Assembly (NCBI GenBank): GCA_035268985.1
Contig: DATFJV010000078.1
Span: forward strand, 1-64,000
From: JAAYHV01 sp035268985
Lineage (GTDB): Bacteria > Bacillota > Clostridia > Peptostreptococcales > Anaerovoracaceae
Reading direction: 5' to 3'
Length of the DNA stretch: 64,000 nt
The notes under the pieces: model-generated
Databases searched by the model: none
What the model was told of the DNA's origin: nothing
The model's input: only the letters and a program-made list of their open reading frames with translations
Part shown: positions 1-8,739 of the stretch, piece after piece
Numbering within the stretch: the stretch's first letter is position 1
How the letters are laid out: every line of letters begins with the position of its first letter
Position numbers and translations under genes: made by a program

Positions 1-370
1 AACTATAACCTTTTCTCTTACAAAACTCTAATGTCTTACTTAATATAACGTTAAAATCCTCAGGAACAAGTTGACATTCATCCACTGTAATGATTGACAT
101 GAAATGCTTTTTTTTATGCATGCCAAGTGTCATTTCTCCGCCCTTTTCCATATCTCCAAAGGTATATTCCATCTTGTTTCTATAACCTTCAATCAATGGT
201 GCAGGTACCATCCCTTTATATATACAATTATCAATTTCATACTGTTGCATCAATTCACTAATCAATGATTCCTTCTCACTGAGCTGATCTTCGTATTTTA
301 CTCCTTGATATATGCAGCCTCCGCAATTTTCGCTATCTTTACAAACTTTAAAATTTCCCATATCTATCAT
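1..370 (-). CDS. TrmA-family RNA (uracil-5-)-methyltransferase, N-terminal part (cut by window edge)
   Basis: About 123 residues of the N-terminus are visible; the gene runs off the left edge. It shows the iron-sulfur motif CKDSENCGGC (Cys10, 16, 19 from the chosen start) followed by YQ, and then YRNKMEYTFG, both typical of the RlmD/RlmCD branch of SAM-dependent uracil-C5 methyltransferases acting on 23S rRNA. The catalytic domain lies outside the window. The start at 370 (Met-Ile-Asp-Met) is preferred because AGAAGGA sits just upstream; the in-frame ATG at 361 is the alternative. It overlaps the end of tgt by about 23 bp, so it is probably the last gene of the ruv-que operon seen here. The exact rRNA target cannot be told. 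Confidence 0.85.
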   Translation of the reverse strand, partial: MIDMGNFKVCKDSENCGGCIYQGVKYEDQLSEKESLISELMQQYEIDNCIYKGMVPAPLIEGYRNKMEYTFGDMEKGGEMTLGMHKKKHFMSIITVDECQLVPEDFNVILSKTLEFCKRKGYS

Positions 371-1469
371 AAAATTCCTTCTTATATTCTAAAAATCTAT
401 CTTCTTCTATCGACGTTCTAATATTCTTCATCATGTTTATTAGAAAGTACAGATTATGATTGGATAGTAACATTGCACTTAGCATCTCATCTGCCTTAAA
501 AAGGTGCCTTAAATATGCTTTTGAATAATTTCTACATGTATAGCAATTACAATTTTCATCTAGGGGACTGAAATCCCTTTCATATTTAGCATTCTTAATA
601 TTCACCCTACCATTACTAGTTGTGGCAAGTCCGTGTCTTGCTATTCTAGTAGGTAACACACAGTCAAACATATCTATTCCGTGCTCTACGCCTTCAAATA
701 GATAGTCAGGACTTCCTACTCCCATAAGATACCTCGCCTTGTCCTTAGGCAAATAATCCACTGAATAATCCAGCACTTCTAGCATAAGATCTTTTGGTTC
801 CCCTACAGATAACCCTCCTATGGCATAGCCCGGTAAATCCATCTCTATTATCTCCATGGCGCTTTGGTGCCTAAGATCCTTATACATGCCACCTTGCATA
901 ATACCAAATATGGATTGCTTTTCTATATCTTTATGATAGTCTTTGCATCTTTTAAGCCATCTTGTTGTTCTTTCAAGGGACTCCTTTACATATTTTCTAT
1001 CTGCAGGATATGGCGCACATTCGTCAAAGGCCATCATTATATCTGAACCCAATGCGTTTTGTATTTCTATTGCTTTTTCTGGCGATAGCATATGTTTAGA
1101 CCCATCTATATGAGAACTAAATTTTACGCCTTCTTCAGTTATCTTTCTAAGTTTACCTAAAGAAAAAACTTGAAACCCACCACTGTCAGTTAAAATAGGT
1201 TTATCCCAATTCATGAATTTGTGAAGTCCACCTGCTTCTTTTATAACTTCGTGACCAGGTCTTAAGTATAAATGGTAAGTATTAGATAGTATTATTTCAG
1301 CTCCCATCTCTTTTACTTGCTCTGGTCTCATAGCTTTAACTGTAGCTTGAGTACCTACAGGCATAAAAACTGGAGTTTCTATAACTCCATGGGGTGTAGT
1401 AACTCTTCCCCTTCTAGCTTTTGTTTTTTTATCTTCTTTAATTAACTCGTATGAAACAGCATTTTTCAT
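348..1469 (-). CDS. tgt: tRNA-guanine transglycosylase (queuine/preQ1)
   Basis: The 373-residue product has full length for bacterial Tgt. It exchanges guanine-34 for preQ1 in tRNAs with GUN anticodons (Asp, Asn, His, Tyr). Visible signatures are PVFMPVGTQATVKAM near the N-terminus, SNTYHLYLRPG (about 62-72), DSGGFQVFSLG (95-105) carrying the general-base Asp95, GGLSVGEP, the nucleophile region DCVLPTRIARHG, and the C-terminal zinc site CNCYTC followed by a distal Cys/His. It lies 32 bp downstream of queA, whose product completes the next step, and the queuosine enzyme queH is also in the window. Function is well supported. Confidence 0.98.
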   Translation of the reverse strand: MKNAVSYELIKEDKKTKARRGRVTTPHGVIETPVFMPVGTQATVKAMRPEQVKEMGAEIILSNTYHLYLRPGHEVIKEAGGLHKFMNWDKPILTDSGGFQVFSLGKLRKITEEGVKFSSHIDGSKHMLSPEKAIEIQNALGSDIMMAFDECAPYPADRKYVKESLERTTRWLKRCKDYHKDIEKQSIFGIMQGGMYKDLRHQSAMEIIEMDLPGYAIGGLSVGEPKDLMLEVLDYSVDYLPKDKARYLMGVGSPDYLFEGVEHGIDMFDCVLPTRIARHGLATTSNGRVNIKNAKYERDFSPLDENCNCYTCRNYSKAYLRHLFKADEMLSAMLLSNHNLYFLINMMKNIRTSIEEDRFLEYKKEFYDRYGKF

Positions 1470-1501
1470 ATTTTCTCCTATTTACCTATAATTTTTATCA
1501 G

Positions 1502-2545
1502 TTACTCTATTAGCATAGAATCTCCGTAGCTGAAAAATCTGTATTTTTCTGCTACAGCAGCTTCATAAGCCTTGATTATTTCTTCTTTATTATAGAAAGC
1601 GGAAATTAGCATTAAAAGGGTTGATTTAGGTAAGTGGAAATTGGTAACCATACTATCAACAATTTTAAATTTATACCCAGGATATATAAATATTCCAGTG
1701 CTTCCGTCTCCACTTTTTACTCTATATCCATCTTTTGTTTCATATGCCACACTTTCCAATGTTCTAACAGATGTGGTTCCAACTGCAACTAGCCTCTTAT
1801 CACATTTAAGTGCATCATTTATTATCTTTTCATATTCTTTAGATATGGTATATTCTTCAAAATGCATTTGATGTTCTTCAATATTTTCGCATTTAACAGG
1901 TCTAAAAGTTCCAATACCAACATGTAAAGTTACATAAGCGATTTTTACACCTTTATCGTTTAAAGTTTTTAATATTTCATCAGTAAAATGAAGTCCAGCT
2001 GTAGGTGCTGCTACGGACCCTGGTTCCTCACTATATACCGTTTGATATCTATCCTTATCCTCTTCTACGCTTTCCCTTTCAATATATGGAGGAAGTGGCA
2101 TTTTACCTATTTCATCTAATCTTTCGTAAAAAATACCTTCATATACAAATTTCACTATTCTTGTACCATCATCTCCATAGTCTACTATTTCAGCTTCAAA
2201 TTTTTTATCATCTGAAAAAACCACCTTGTCTCCAGGTTTTAATCTTTTTCCTGGTTTTACCATAGTTTCCCAAAGATCATCTTTTATTCTCTTTATTAAT
2301 AAAAATTCAATTTTTGCTCCTGTTACTGCTTTTTTACCATATAACCTAGCCGGTATTACCTTTGAATTATTCATTACTAATAAATCATCTTTATTTAAAT
2401 AATCCACTATATTATAAAACATTTTATGATTAATTGTTTCATTTTTCCTATTTAATACCATAAGTCTTGATTCTTCTCTTTTGTTTGCTGGTTTTTGAGC
2501 TATTAATTCCTTTGGCAATTCATAATCAAAATCCTTTATTTTCAA
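1502..2545 (-). CDS. queA: S-adenosylmethionine:tRNA ribosyltransferase-isomerase
   Basis: The 347-residue protein is full length. QueA transfers and isomerises the ribosyl group of SAM onto preQ1-modified tRNA, giving epoxyqueuosine. Family signatures are the N-terminal DFDYELPKELIAQ, the loop GSVAAPTAGLHFT, VTLHVGIGTFRPV and the C-terminal TNFHLPKSTLLMLI. It sits between ruvB (2 bp gap) and tgt, the usual Firmicutes order ruvA-ruvB-queA-tgt. With QueH (36962-37624) supplying epoxyqueuosine reduction, the late queuosine steps are all in this window; the preQ1 synthesis genes are not seen. Confidence 0.98.
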   Translation of the reverse strand: MKIKDFDYELPKELIAQKPANKREESRLMVLNRKNETINHKMFYNIVDYLNKDDLLVMNNSKVIPARLYGKKAVTGAKIEFLLIKRIKDDLWETMVKPGKRLKPGDKVVFSDDKKFEAEIVDYGDDGTRIVKFVYEGIFYERLDEIGKMPLPPYIERESVEEDKDRYQTVYSEEPGSVAAPTAGLHFTDEILKTLNDKGVKIAYVTLHVGIGTFRPVKCENIEEHQMHFEEYTISKEYEKIINDALKCDKRLVAVGTTSVRTLESVAYETKDGYRVKSGDGSTGIFIYPGYKFKIVDSMVTNFHLPKSTLLMLISAFYNKEEIIKAYEAAVAEKYRFFSYGDSMLIE

Positions 2546-2547
2546 TG

Positions 2548-3555
2548 CTAATCCTCCCGAAATAAGCCCATAAGACCTAAATGTTTATATGCATCCAATG
2601 ATGCCATTCTTCCTTTTTGTGTTCTATATAATAAACCAGCTTGAATTAAATACGGCTCATTTACATCTTCCAATGTTACTCTTTCTTCACCTATAGCAGA
2701 GGCAATAGTTTCTATCCCCACTGGTCCACCATTAAATCCTTTTATTATAGTTGTTAATATCTCTCTATCAAGCTTTTCCAATCCTAATTCATCAACTTCT
2801 AAAGAATCTAATGTAAACTTAGTTAAATCTTTATTAATTTTACCATTACCTTTAACCTCTGAAAAGTCTCTAACTCTTTTTAATAACCTATTGGCTATTC
2901 TAGGGGTTCCTCTGGAGCGCTTGGCTAATTCTAATATTGAATCATTATCTGCTGAAATTTTCATTACATTTGCTGATCTATTTATTATCTCTTCTAATTC
3001 ATCATCCTCGTATAACTCAAACTTGCTGATTATTCCAAATCGGTCCCTAAGTGGCGCGGATAAACTACCAGCTCTAGTGGTAGCACCTATTAATGTAAAT
3101 TTTGCAATATCAATTCTAAGGGATCTTGCAGAAGGTCCTTTACCAATTATTATATCCAACGCATAATCTTCCATGGCAGAATATAGAACTTCTTCCACCG
3201 ATCTATTTAACCTGTGTATTTCGTCAATAAACAAAACATCATTTTCATTTAGATTTGTTAAAATTGCAGCCAAATCTCCAGCTCTTTCTATTGCCGGTCC
3301 AGAAGTAATCTTTATGTCCACTTCAAGTTCATTGGCAACTATTGTAGCTAATGTTGTCTTACCCAAACCGGGAGGACCATAAAATAGTATATGGTCGAGG
3401 GGTTCATTTCTTTTTCTTGCTGCCTCTATATATACTTTTAGATTTTCCTTTGCATTCTTTTGCCCACAAAATTCTTTTAACTTTTGAGGTCTTAGGGTAT
3501 TCTCACTATTAATATCTTCCCTATTTACTGTTTTTGACGTTATTTTCTCTTCCAT
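2548..3555 (-). CDS. ruvB: Holliday junction branch-migration ATPase RuvB
   Basis: The 335-residue AAA+ motor drives Holliday-junction branch migration with RuvA. Walker A is GPPGLGKTT (60-68), Walker B is LFIDEIHRLN, sensor 1 is IGATTRAG, the arginine-finger segment is APLRDRFG, and the C-terminal winged helix ends with GLLYRTQKGRMA. It lies 12 bp after ruvA and 2 bp before queA, so it is surely cotranscribed with both. Confidence 0.99.
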   Translation of the reverse strand: MEEKITSKTVNREDINSENTLRPQKLKEFCGQKNAKENLKVYIEAARKRNEPLDHILFYGPPGLGKTTLATIVANELEVDIKITSGPAIERAGDLAAILTNLNENDVLFIDEIHRLNRSVEEVLYSAMEDYALDIIIGKGPSARSLRIDIAKFTLIGATTRAGSLSAPLRDRFGIISKFELYEDDELEEIINRSANVMKISADNDSILELAKRSRGTPRIANRLLKRVRDFSEVKGNGKINKDLTKFTLDSLEVDELGLEKLDREILTTIIKGFNGGPVGIETIASAIGEERVTLEDVNEPYLIQAGLLYRTQKGRMASLDAYKHLGLMGLFRED

Positions 3556-3567
3556 TAATATACATCC

Positions 3568-4164
3568 TTACATTAGATTCCTAAGAGCTATTTTCACATA
3601 TTCTTCAACCTTTAATTCATTATCTTCAATTCTCTCAATAAAATTTGTAGCCTCATTTTTTGAATAACCTAGGTTTGTTAAAGCAATGATAGCTTCTCTT
3701 TTTTCTTTAACTAATCTACTTTGCATTCCCAGGTTGTTGTAGCAATTACCATCTGTAGTTACATCTATTTTATCACTTAATTCTAAAATTATTCTTTCTG
3801 AGGTTTTTTTACCTATGCCATTGGCTTTTGATATTGATTTAGCGTCACCACTTACTATAAATAACTTAATTGTATTTATGTCCGCCAAAGATAATATGCT
3901 TAAACCTGCTTTAGGTCCTACACCATTTACTGATATTATTTTCTCAAATAATCTTAATGAGTCCTCATCAGGAAAGCCAAATAGGCTAAAACTATCTTCT
4001 TTTACTTGCATATGTGTAAAAGTGGTAACTATATCACCTTCTTTATTTAAAAGTAAAGGTGAATTATCAGGTACAAAAACTCTAAATCCGATCCCTGCTT
4101 GTGTTTGAATAACTATAGCCCCTTTGTCATAGCAAAGATACTCACCTCTAATATGTCTAATCAT
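3568..4164 (-). CDS. ruvA: Holliday junction DNA helicase subunit RuvA
   Basis: The 198-residue product is the junction-binding tetramer that loads RuvB. It has the N-terminal OB fold (about 1-63, beginning MIRHIRGEYL), the helix-hairpin-helix region around ISVNGVGPKAGLSIL and ANGIGKKTSERIILEL, and the short C-terminal RuvB-binding domain with LTNLGYSKNEA. Its start overlaps the stop of ruvC by 4 bp, which indicates translational coupling. Confidence 0.98.
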   Translation of the reverse strand: MIRHIRGEYLCYDKGAIVIQTQAGIGFRVFVPDNSPLLLNKEGDIVTTFTHMQVKEDSFSLFGFPDEDSLRLFEKIISVNGVGPKAGLSILSLADINTIKLFIVSGDAKSISKANGIGKKTSERIILELSDKIDVTTDGNCYNNLGMQSRLVKEKREAIIALTNLGYSKNEATNFIERIEDNELKVEEYVKIALRNLM

Positions 4165-4652
4165 AACCTCTCCTTTACCCTAGAATTCATGGAATTAGCA
4201 TGACAAATTGCAGCTGCCAATGCGTCCGCTGTGTCATCAGGTTTTGGAACCTTATCCAAATTTAGCAATAGCCTAACCATATATTGAATTTGCTTTTTAT
4301 CTGCCCTACCATAACCGACTAATGCCTGTTTGATTTGTAATGGTGTATATTCGCTAATATTTAGACCACTTTCAGCACATGCTAAAACAGCAACGCCTCT
4401 AGCCTGACCAACCATAATCGCAGTCTTCGCATTGCTGTTAAAAAACAATTCCTCAACGGAGGCATCCTCCGGCTTATATTTATTTATTATTTCCCCAAGT
4501 TCGCTGTAAAGCTTACATAATCTATCGGGCATTTCCATCTTAGCATTTGTTGTAATTGCTCCATAATCAACAACTTCAAAGTGATTCCCTATATAATCTA
4601 CAACTCCGTATCCTAATATAGCATAACCCGGATCAATTCCTAATATTCTCAT
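4161..4652 (-). CDS. ruvC: Holliday junction resolvase RuvC
   Basis: The 163-residue endonuclease resolves Holliday junctions. The acidic active-site residues are visible in GIDPG (Asp7), VEELFF (Glu) and KPDDTADALA (C-terminal Asp pair). It is the first gene of ruvCAB-queA-tgt. The start is fixed by TTAGGAG a few bases upstream. A promoter and a palindrome resembling an SOS box lie just ahead (4669-4697), which suits a gene family that is damage-inducible in many bacteria. Confidence 0.98.
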   Translation of the reverse strand: MRILGIDPGYAILGYGVVDYIGNHFEVVDYGAITTNAKMEMPDRLCKLYSELGEIINKYKPEDASVEELFFNSNAKTAIMVGQARGVAVLACAESGLNISEYTPLQIKQALVGYGRADKKQIQYMVRLLLNLDKVPKPDDTADALAAAICHANSMNSRVKERL

Positions 4653-4668
4653 AATTTACTCCTAATAT

Positions 4669-4697
4669 ATTTTAACAAATAAACAGATGTTTGTCTA
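4669..4697 (-). promoter_or_regulatory. ruvC promoter with LexA-like palindrome in the spacer
   Basis: Reading on the minus strand, the -35 is TAGACA (4697-4692) and the -10 is TAAAAT (4674-4669) with a 17-bp spacer. AAACATCTGTTT, a perfect palindrome of AAAC-N4-GTTT (4681-4692), overlaps the -35 edge and spacer. It differs at its first base from the GAAC-N4-GTTT-type LexA sites reported in Clostridia. SOS control is an inference from this and from the gene content. Confidence 0.5.
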
Positions 4698-4744
4698 TAT
4701 GCATATGCTTTTAAAGGAAATTTATCCTATGATTAACTATTCAA

Positions 4745-4783
4745 GTATGCTATAATACATACGTAAATGTATAATAATACAAA
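4745..4783 (+). promoter_or_regulatory. argR promoter -10 and ARG-box operator(s)
   Basis: TATAAT at 4751-4756 is the probable -10; no good -35 is visible. At 4766-4783 lies AATGTATAATAATACAAA, which fits the ARG-box consensus TNTGNATWWWWATNCANA at every fixed position except the first. A second palindrome, GTATG-N8-CATAC (4745-4762), straddles the -10. Autorepression by ArgR is the obvious reading. Confidence 0.65.
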
Positions 4784-4795
4784 ATAGGAGGTTTT

Positions 4796-5269
4796 ATGAG
4801 ATACTCTAGACAAAACAAGATACTTGAATTGATATCCACCTACGATATTGAAACACAAGATATGCTTTTAAACCTATTGAAAGATTCAGGCTTTGAAGTG
4901 ACTCAAGCAACTATATCAAGGGATATTAAAGAATTGCAATTAATTAAAACACTTTCTCCTTTGGGAAGGTATAAGTATGCAGTTGGTAATTATACTGATA
5001 AACCAATTTCTGATAGATTTGTAAAGATTTTTAGAGAAACTATTACTTCATATGAATCAGCAGAAAATCTTGTTGTTGTAAAGACTCTTTCAGGCTGCGG
5101 TAATGCTGCATGCGAAGCAATAGATTCCATGGCGTTACCCCATGTTGTTGGAACTATAGCTGGGGATAACACTTTTTTAATAATAGTTGATTCCAAAGGG
5201 AATGTCCCACCTGTTCTTGAAATTTTTAATGATATTATAACTATGAGGTTAAAAAATAATGATAAATAG
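4796..5269 (+). CDS. argR: Arginine repressor ArgR/AhrC
   Basis: The 157-residue transcription factor senses arginine and controls arginine synthesis and catabolism. The winged-helix DNA-binding domain (1-70) contains TQATISRDIKEL; the C-terminal hexamerisation domain has SGCGNAACEAID and GTIAGDNTF. The usual arginine-contacting Asp-Asp pair is Asp124-Asn125 here, a noteworthy substitution. The start is fixed by AGGAGG 5 bp upstream. It overlaps recN by 11 bp; argR-recN is a conserved Firmicutes pair. Confidence 0.97.
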   Translation: MRYSRQNKILELISTYDIETQDMLLNLLKDSGFEVTQATISRDIKELQLIKTLSPLGRYKYAVGNYTDKPISDRFVKIFRETITSYESAENLVVVKTLSGCGNAACEAIDSMALPHVVGTIAGDNTFLIIVDSKGNVPPVLEIFNDIITMRLKNNDK

Positions 5270-6875
5270 AATTGAAATTGAAAATTTTGCTACAATTTCA
5301 AAAACTAGTATTGATTTGGAAAATGGTTTAAATATAATTACTGGTGAAACAGGAGCTGGTAAATCCGTTTTAGTTCAGGCAATTAGTATTGCCTTAGGGG
5401 CTAGAGCTGATACGACCTATGTACGTACGGGTGAAGACAAAGCCATTATACAATTGGCTGGCAATTTATCGGGTAATGAAGTAATAATAAGTAGGGAAAT
5501 TTATTCATCGGGTAAAAGTATATCTAAAATTAATGGCAGCCTAGTAACCCTTAATAATCTTCGTGAGTTTTGTGAAGGCTATGCGGATATACATGGTCAG
5601 TATGATAATCAATCATTACTTGAACCTAATAATCATATAAACATACTTGATAAATTTAATAATCAAGTATTTTTTCATGAATTGAATGAATTGAAACTTG
5701 ATTATGATGAATATTTAAACTTGAACAATCAATACCAATCATTGTTAAATAAAGAAAAAGAATCTTTAAGTAAAAAAGATTATTATGAATTTGAATTATC
5801 ATATATAGATAATCTCAAATTAATTGAAAAAGAAGACACTGAATTAGCAGATAGGATAAATATGCTTTCTAACAGTGAAAAAATTTATTCTTCTGTTAGT
5901 AAATCATATGTTGATTTACATGAAAAAGATCAATCAATATTATCAGAAATTAAAAATATAGAATCTTCTTTAAATAATTTAAGGAATTATAGCAATGAGT
6001 TAAATGAACTAGCTGATTCTTTAAATGATATTTATTTCAACTTAGAGGATATTTCATCAAAATTGAGAAATATCAGTGAATCAATTAACTATTCTGAAGA
6101 TGAAATAAACGAATTATCGGAAAGACTTAGTTTGATTGAGGATGCCAAGAGAAAATATAAAAAAAGTATAACTGAAATACTTGAATATAGGGATAAAATA
6201 AATGATGAACTTACCTTAATAGATAATTTTGATGATGAAAAAACTAAACTTTTTGATTTGAAGGAATCTTCTTTTAATAAAGCAATGGAAAGGGCTAACA
6301 AATTAAGCCAAATGAGAAAAAAAGTTGCTACCTATTTAGAAGTAGAAATGTCTAAACAACTTAAGGATTTGAATTTCCAAAACACTGAATTCAAAGTAAA
6401 TTTCACAAAAGAAGTTCTTACAAAAAATGGATTTGATAAAATAGAGTTCTTAATATCTACTAACCCTGGAGATCCATTAAAACCACTGGCTAAAATAGCC
6501 TCAGGTGGAGAAATATCAAGGGTTATGTTAGCTTTAAAAGGAATTTTACGCAATCAAATACTTGTACCTACTATGATTTTTGATGAGATTGATACGGGTA
6601 TAAGTGGTATAACCGCTTCTATTGTAGGTAAGAAACTTATGGATTTATCAATAAATCATCAAATAATATGCATTACGCACTTGCCTCAAATTGCAGCTTA
6701 TGGTAATACAAACTACACTATAATTAAAGAAAACATTGATAATAAATCACATACCATCGTTAAAAGATTAAACAATGTTGAAAAGGTAAATGATATAGCA
6801 AGATTATTAGGGGGGATGAATATAACTGAAACCACTAAAAATTCGGCCATTGAACTTATTAATACCGCTAATTAA
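5259..6875 (+). CDS. recN: DNA repair ATPase RecN
   Basis: The 538-residue SMC-like protein acts early in double-strand break repair. It has Walker A GETGAGKS (29-36), a long central coiled coil (about 150-350, rich in Glu/Lys/Ser/Leu), the ABC signature ASGGEISRVMLALK and Walker B MIFDEIDTGISG. Its length is slightly under the usual 550-570. It starts inside argR and has its own start codon within the argR stop region, so expression is coupled. Confidence 0.97.
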   Translation: MINRIEIENFATISKTSIDLENGLNIITGETGAGKSVLVQAISIALGARADTTYVRTGEDKAIIQLAGNLSGNEVIISREIYSSGKSISKINGSLVTLNNLREFCEGYADIHGQYDNQSLLEPNNHINILDKFNNQVFFHELNELKLDYDEYLNLNNQYQSLLNKEKESLSKKDYYEFELSYIDNLKLIEKEDTELADRINMLSNSEKIYSSVSKSYVDLHEKDQSILSEIKNIESSLNNLRNYSNELNELADSLNDIYFNLEDISSKLRNISESINYSEDEINELSERLSLIEDAKRKYKKSITEILEYRDKINDELTLIDNFDDEKTKLFDLKESSFNKAMERANKLSQMRKKVATYLEVEMSKQLKDLNFQNTEFKVNFTKEVLTKNGFDKIEFLISTNPGDPLKPLAKIASGGEISRVMLALKGILRNQILVPTMIFDEIDTGISGITASIVGKKLMDLSINHQIICITHLPQIAAYGNTNYTIIKENIDNKSHTIVKRLNNVEKVNDIARLLGGMNITETTKNSAIELINTAN

Positions 6876-6915
6876 TTATTTAAATAAATTAAGTTAACGT
6901 TGAGAGGAATTATTT

Positions 6916-8196
6916 ATGAAAAAAAATCTTGTATTACAAATCTTTATTGCATTTGTTGTAGGTCTTGGAGTCGGAATTATTTTATGGCTCTCAGACATTG
7001 ATATTACAACATATGTAACATGGGTATCACCATTTGGTAGCATATTTGTTTCAATGCTAAAGATGATAGTTGTTCCAGTTATATTTCTATCATTAATAGC
7101 AGGGGCTGCTTCCCTTCCGACTAATGAATTTGGTAAAATTGGTATTAGAGTTATAGTATGGTATCTAATAACTTCATTATTGGCAGCAGTAATGGGTTCA
7201 ATATTAGCTATCTTTTTTAATCCTGGTGGTTCTTCTAGCAAAGAAGCCTGGCAAATACTTGCCAATACTGGTGAAGCATCTAGAATATCCAATGCTTCCA
7301 ACAGTTCTATATTAGACGTATTTATCAATATGTTCCAAAACCCTTTCCAAGCATTAGCTGAAGGTAACTTTTTAGCTATTATCGTATTTGCTATAGGTTT
7401 TGGTTTAGCAATTAAAATCGTTCATGATACTACAAAAGATAGCAGTCTAAAAACCGGAATTATAACTCTATTAAACGTATTAAACGCTGCTAAAGAAGGA
7501 ATCTTTAAAATCGTTGATTGGATTCTTGCATACTCACCTATAGGAGTTTTTGCTTTAACATCATGTAATTTTGCACAATATGGCTCTAGATTGTTTGGAC
7601 CGTATGTAACATTAACATTAGGTGTTGTTCTAGGTATATTATGTATGATGTTTGTTGTATATCCAATTCTAATGTTTTTAACCACAAAAAAAAGCCCACT
7701 AGGCTTTTACAAAGCAATTAGAGAAGCTATTTTAACTGGATTTGTAACTAGAAGTAGTGCAGCTACATTACCTGTTTCCATTACAGTGGCTAAAGAAGAA
7801 CTTAATATCAAGGAGAGCTTATCCTCCTTCTCATTACCCCTTGGATCTACTATAAATATGGATGGAGTATGTGTTCACCTACCTATGTTCGCAATTTTAG
7901 CTTCTAATATGTTTGGTATTGAGCTTAGCTTTGGTTCTTTAGCAATATTAGTAATAACTACGGTATTAGCTTCAGTTGGAGCAGGAGGAGTGCCCGGAGG
8001 AAGCTTAATGCTTCTATTTATCATATTACAAAATATGGGACTGCCTGCAGCTGATATAGCTATTATAGTAGGTCTTGCACTTGGAATTAACCCTATCCTA
8101 GACATGTTTGAAACTATGAATAATGTTACAGGCGATTTGGTTTGCACTTATTCGGTTGCTGAAATGTCAGACATGATGGAAAAAGAAGAAGCATAA
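6916..8196 (+). CDS. Dicarboxylate/amino acid:cation symporter (DAACS/GltP type)
   Basis: The 426-residue membrane protein has about eight hydrophobic segments plus two re-entrant loops, as expected for this family. Signatures are the serine-rich hairpin RSSAATLPVS, the NMDG motif (TINMDGV) and a TM8 motif DMFETMNNVTGD. The Arg of the aspartate-transporter motif DxxRTxxN is Glu here, so acidic amino acids may not be the substrate; neutral amino acids or others are possible. The start is supported by GAGAGGAA upstream. It is 40 bp after recN on the same strand and may be its own unit; its terminator seems disrupted by an IS remnant. Confidence 0.9.
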   Translation: MKKNLVLQIFIAFVVGLGVGIILWLSDIDITTYVTWVSPFGSIFVSMLKMIVVPVIFLSLIAGAASLPTNEFGKIGIRVIVWYLITSLLAAVMGSILAIFFNPGGSSSKEAWQILANTGEASRISNASNSSILDVFINMFQNPFQALAEGNFLAIIVFAIGFGLAIKIVHDTTKDSSLKTGIITLLNVLNAAKEGIFKIVDWILAYSPIGVFALTSCNFAQYGSRLFGPYVTLTLGVVLGILCMMFVVYPILMFLTTKKSPLGFYKAIREAILTGFVTRSSAATLPVSITVAKEELNIKESLSSFSLPLGSTINMDGVCVHLPMFAILASNMFGIELSFGSLAILVITTVLASVGAGGVPGGSLMLLFIILQNMGLPAADIAIIVGLALGINPILDMFETMNNVTGDLVCTYSVAEMSDMMEKEEA

Positions 8197-8288
8197 AAAA
8201 TATATAAATAATTGATTAGACTAAAAGCGCTATATGATGTATCCCTTGTCAAGTAGACACGGCAAATAATTAAATTAAATTTTAGATT

Positions 8289-8328
8289 GTAACCAGCATT
8301 TCATTTGATATGCTGGTTACATTTTTTT
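8289..8328 (+). terminator. Rho-independent terminator inside the IS remnant
   Basis: A perfect 11-bp stem, GTAACCAGCAT (8289-8299) with ATGCTGGTTAC (8310-8320), is followed by a run of seven T. It would stop plus-strand transcription from the symporter and shield against transcripts entering the element. Confidence 0.8.
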
Positions 8329-8739
8329 AATTGCTATTATGCAAGTTGCTTCTTCTTTTTCTCGTTCAAGTTTCGCAACTTTTCGTTCCATTTTTTCTAA
8401 GTCAGCAAGCTCACTTTCTTATTTTCTTTTTCCGCGCCTATCAAGTAGAGTTTTTTCTCCACCTGCTTCATATTTGCGAACCCATTGATATATCTGAGCA
8501 TAGTTGCAGCCATATTTAAGTGCAGTGCTTTTGATATCTCTATCATGTGCAAGGCAGTCCTTTACGATTTTTAATGGTTCTTCATATGCGGAATACTTAG
8601 TAGCCCATAATCTAATTCTATTGTCTCCTCTCTTTCCCAAATTCAATTCTTCAGCTAACCTATTTGCAGATTTTTTCCCTGACAGATAATCCTTACATAC
8701 TAGAGCTTTCTGCTCAACGGCATATTTTGGTTTGGCCAT
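8324..8739 (-). pseudogene. IS3-family transposase OrfA (helix-turn-helix), interrupted by a stop
   Basis: An open frame of 106 codons starts at 8739 behind GGAGGTGGGAC and contains two helix-turn-helix units (SANRLAEELNLG and KSTALKYGCNYAQIYQWV) and ends RRGKRK then TAA (stop at 8419). Reading on in the same frame past that stop gives ESELADLEKMERKVAKLERE, the normal continuation of IS3-type OrfA, until another stop near 8324. So the TAA is a nonsense mutation within a once longer OrfA. No OrfB follows. A residual DNA-binding protein could still be made. Confidence 0.8.
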
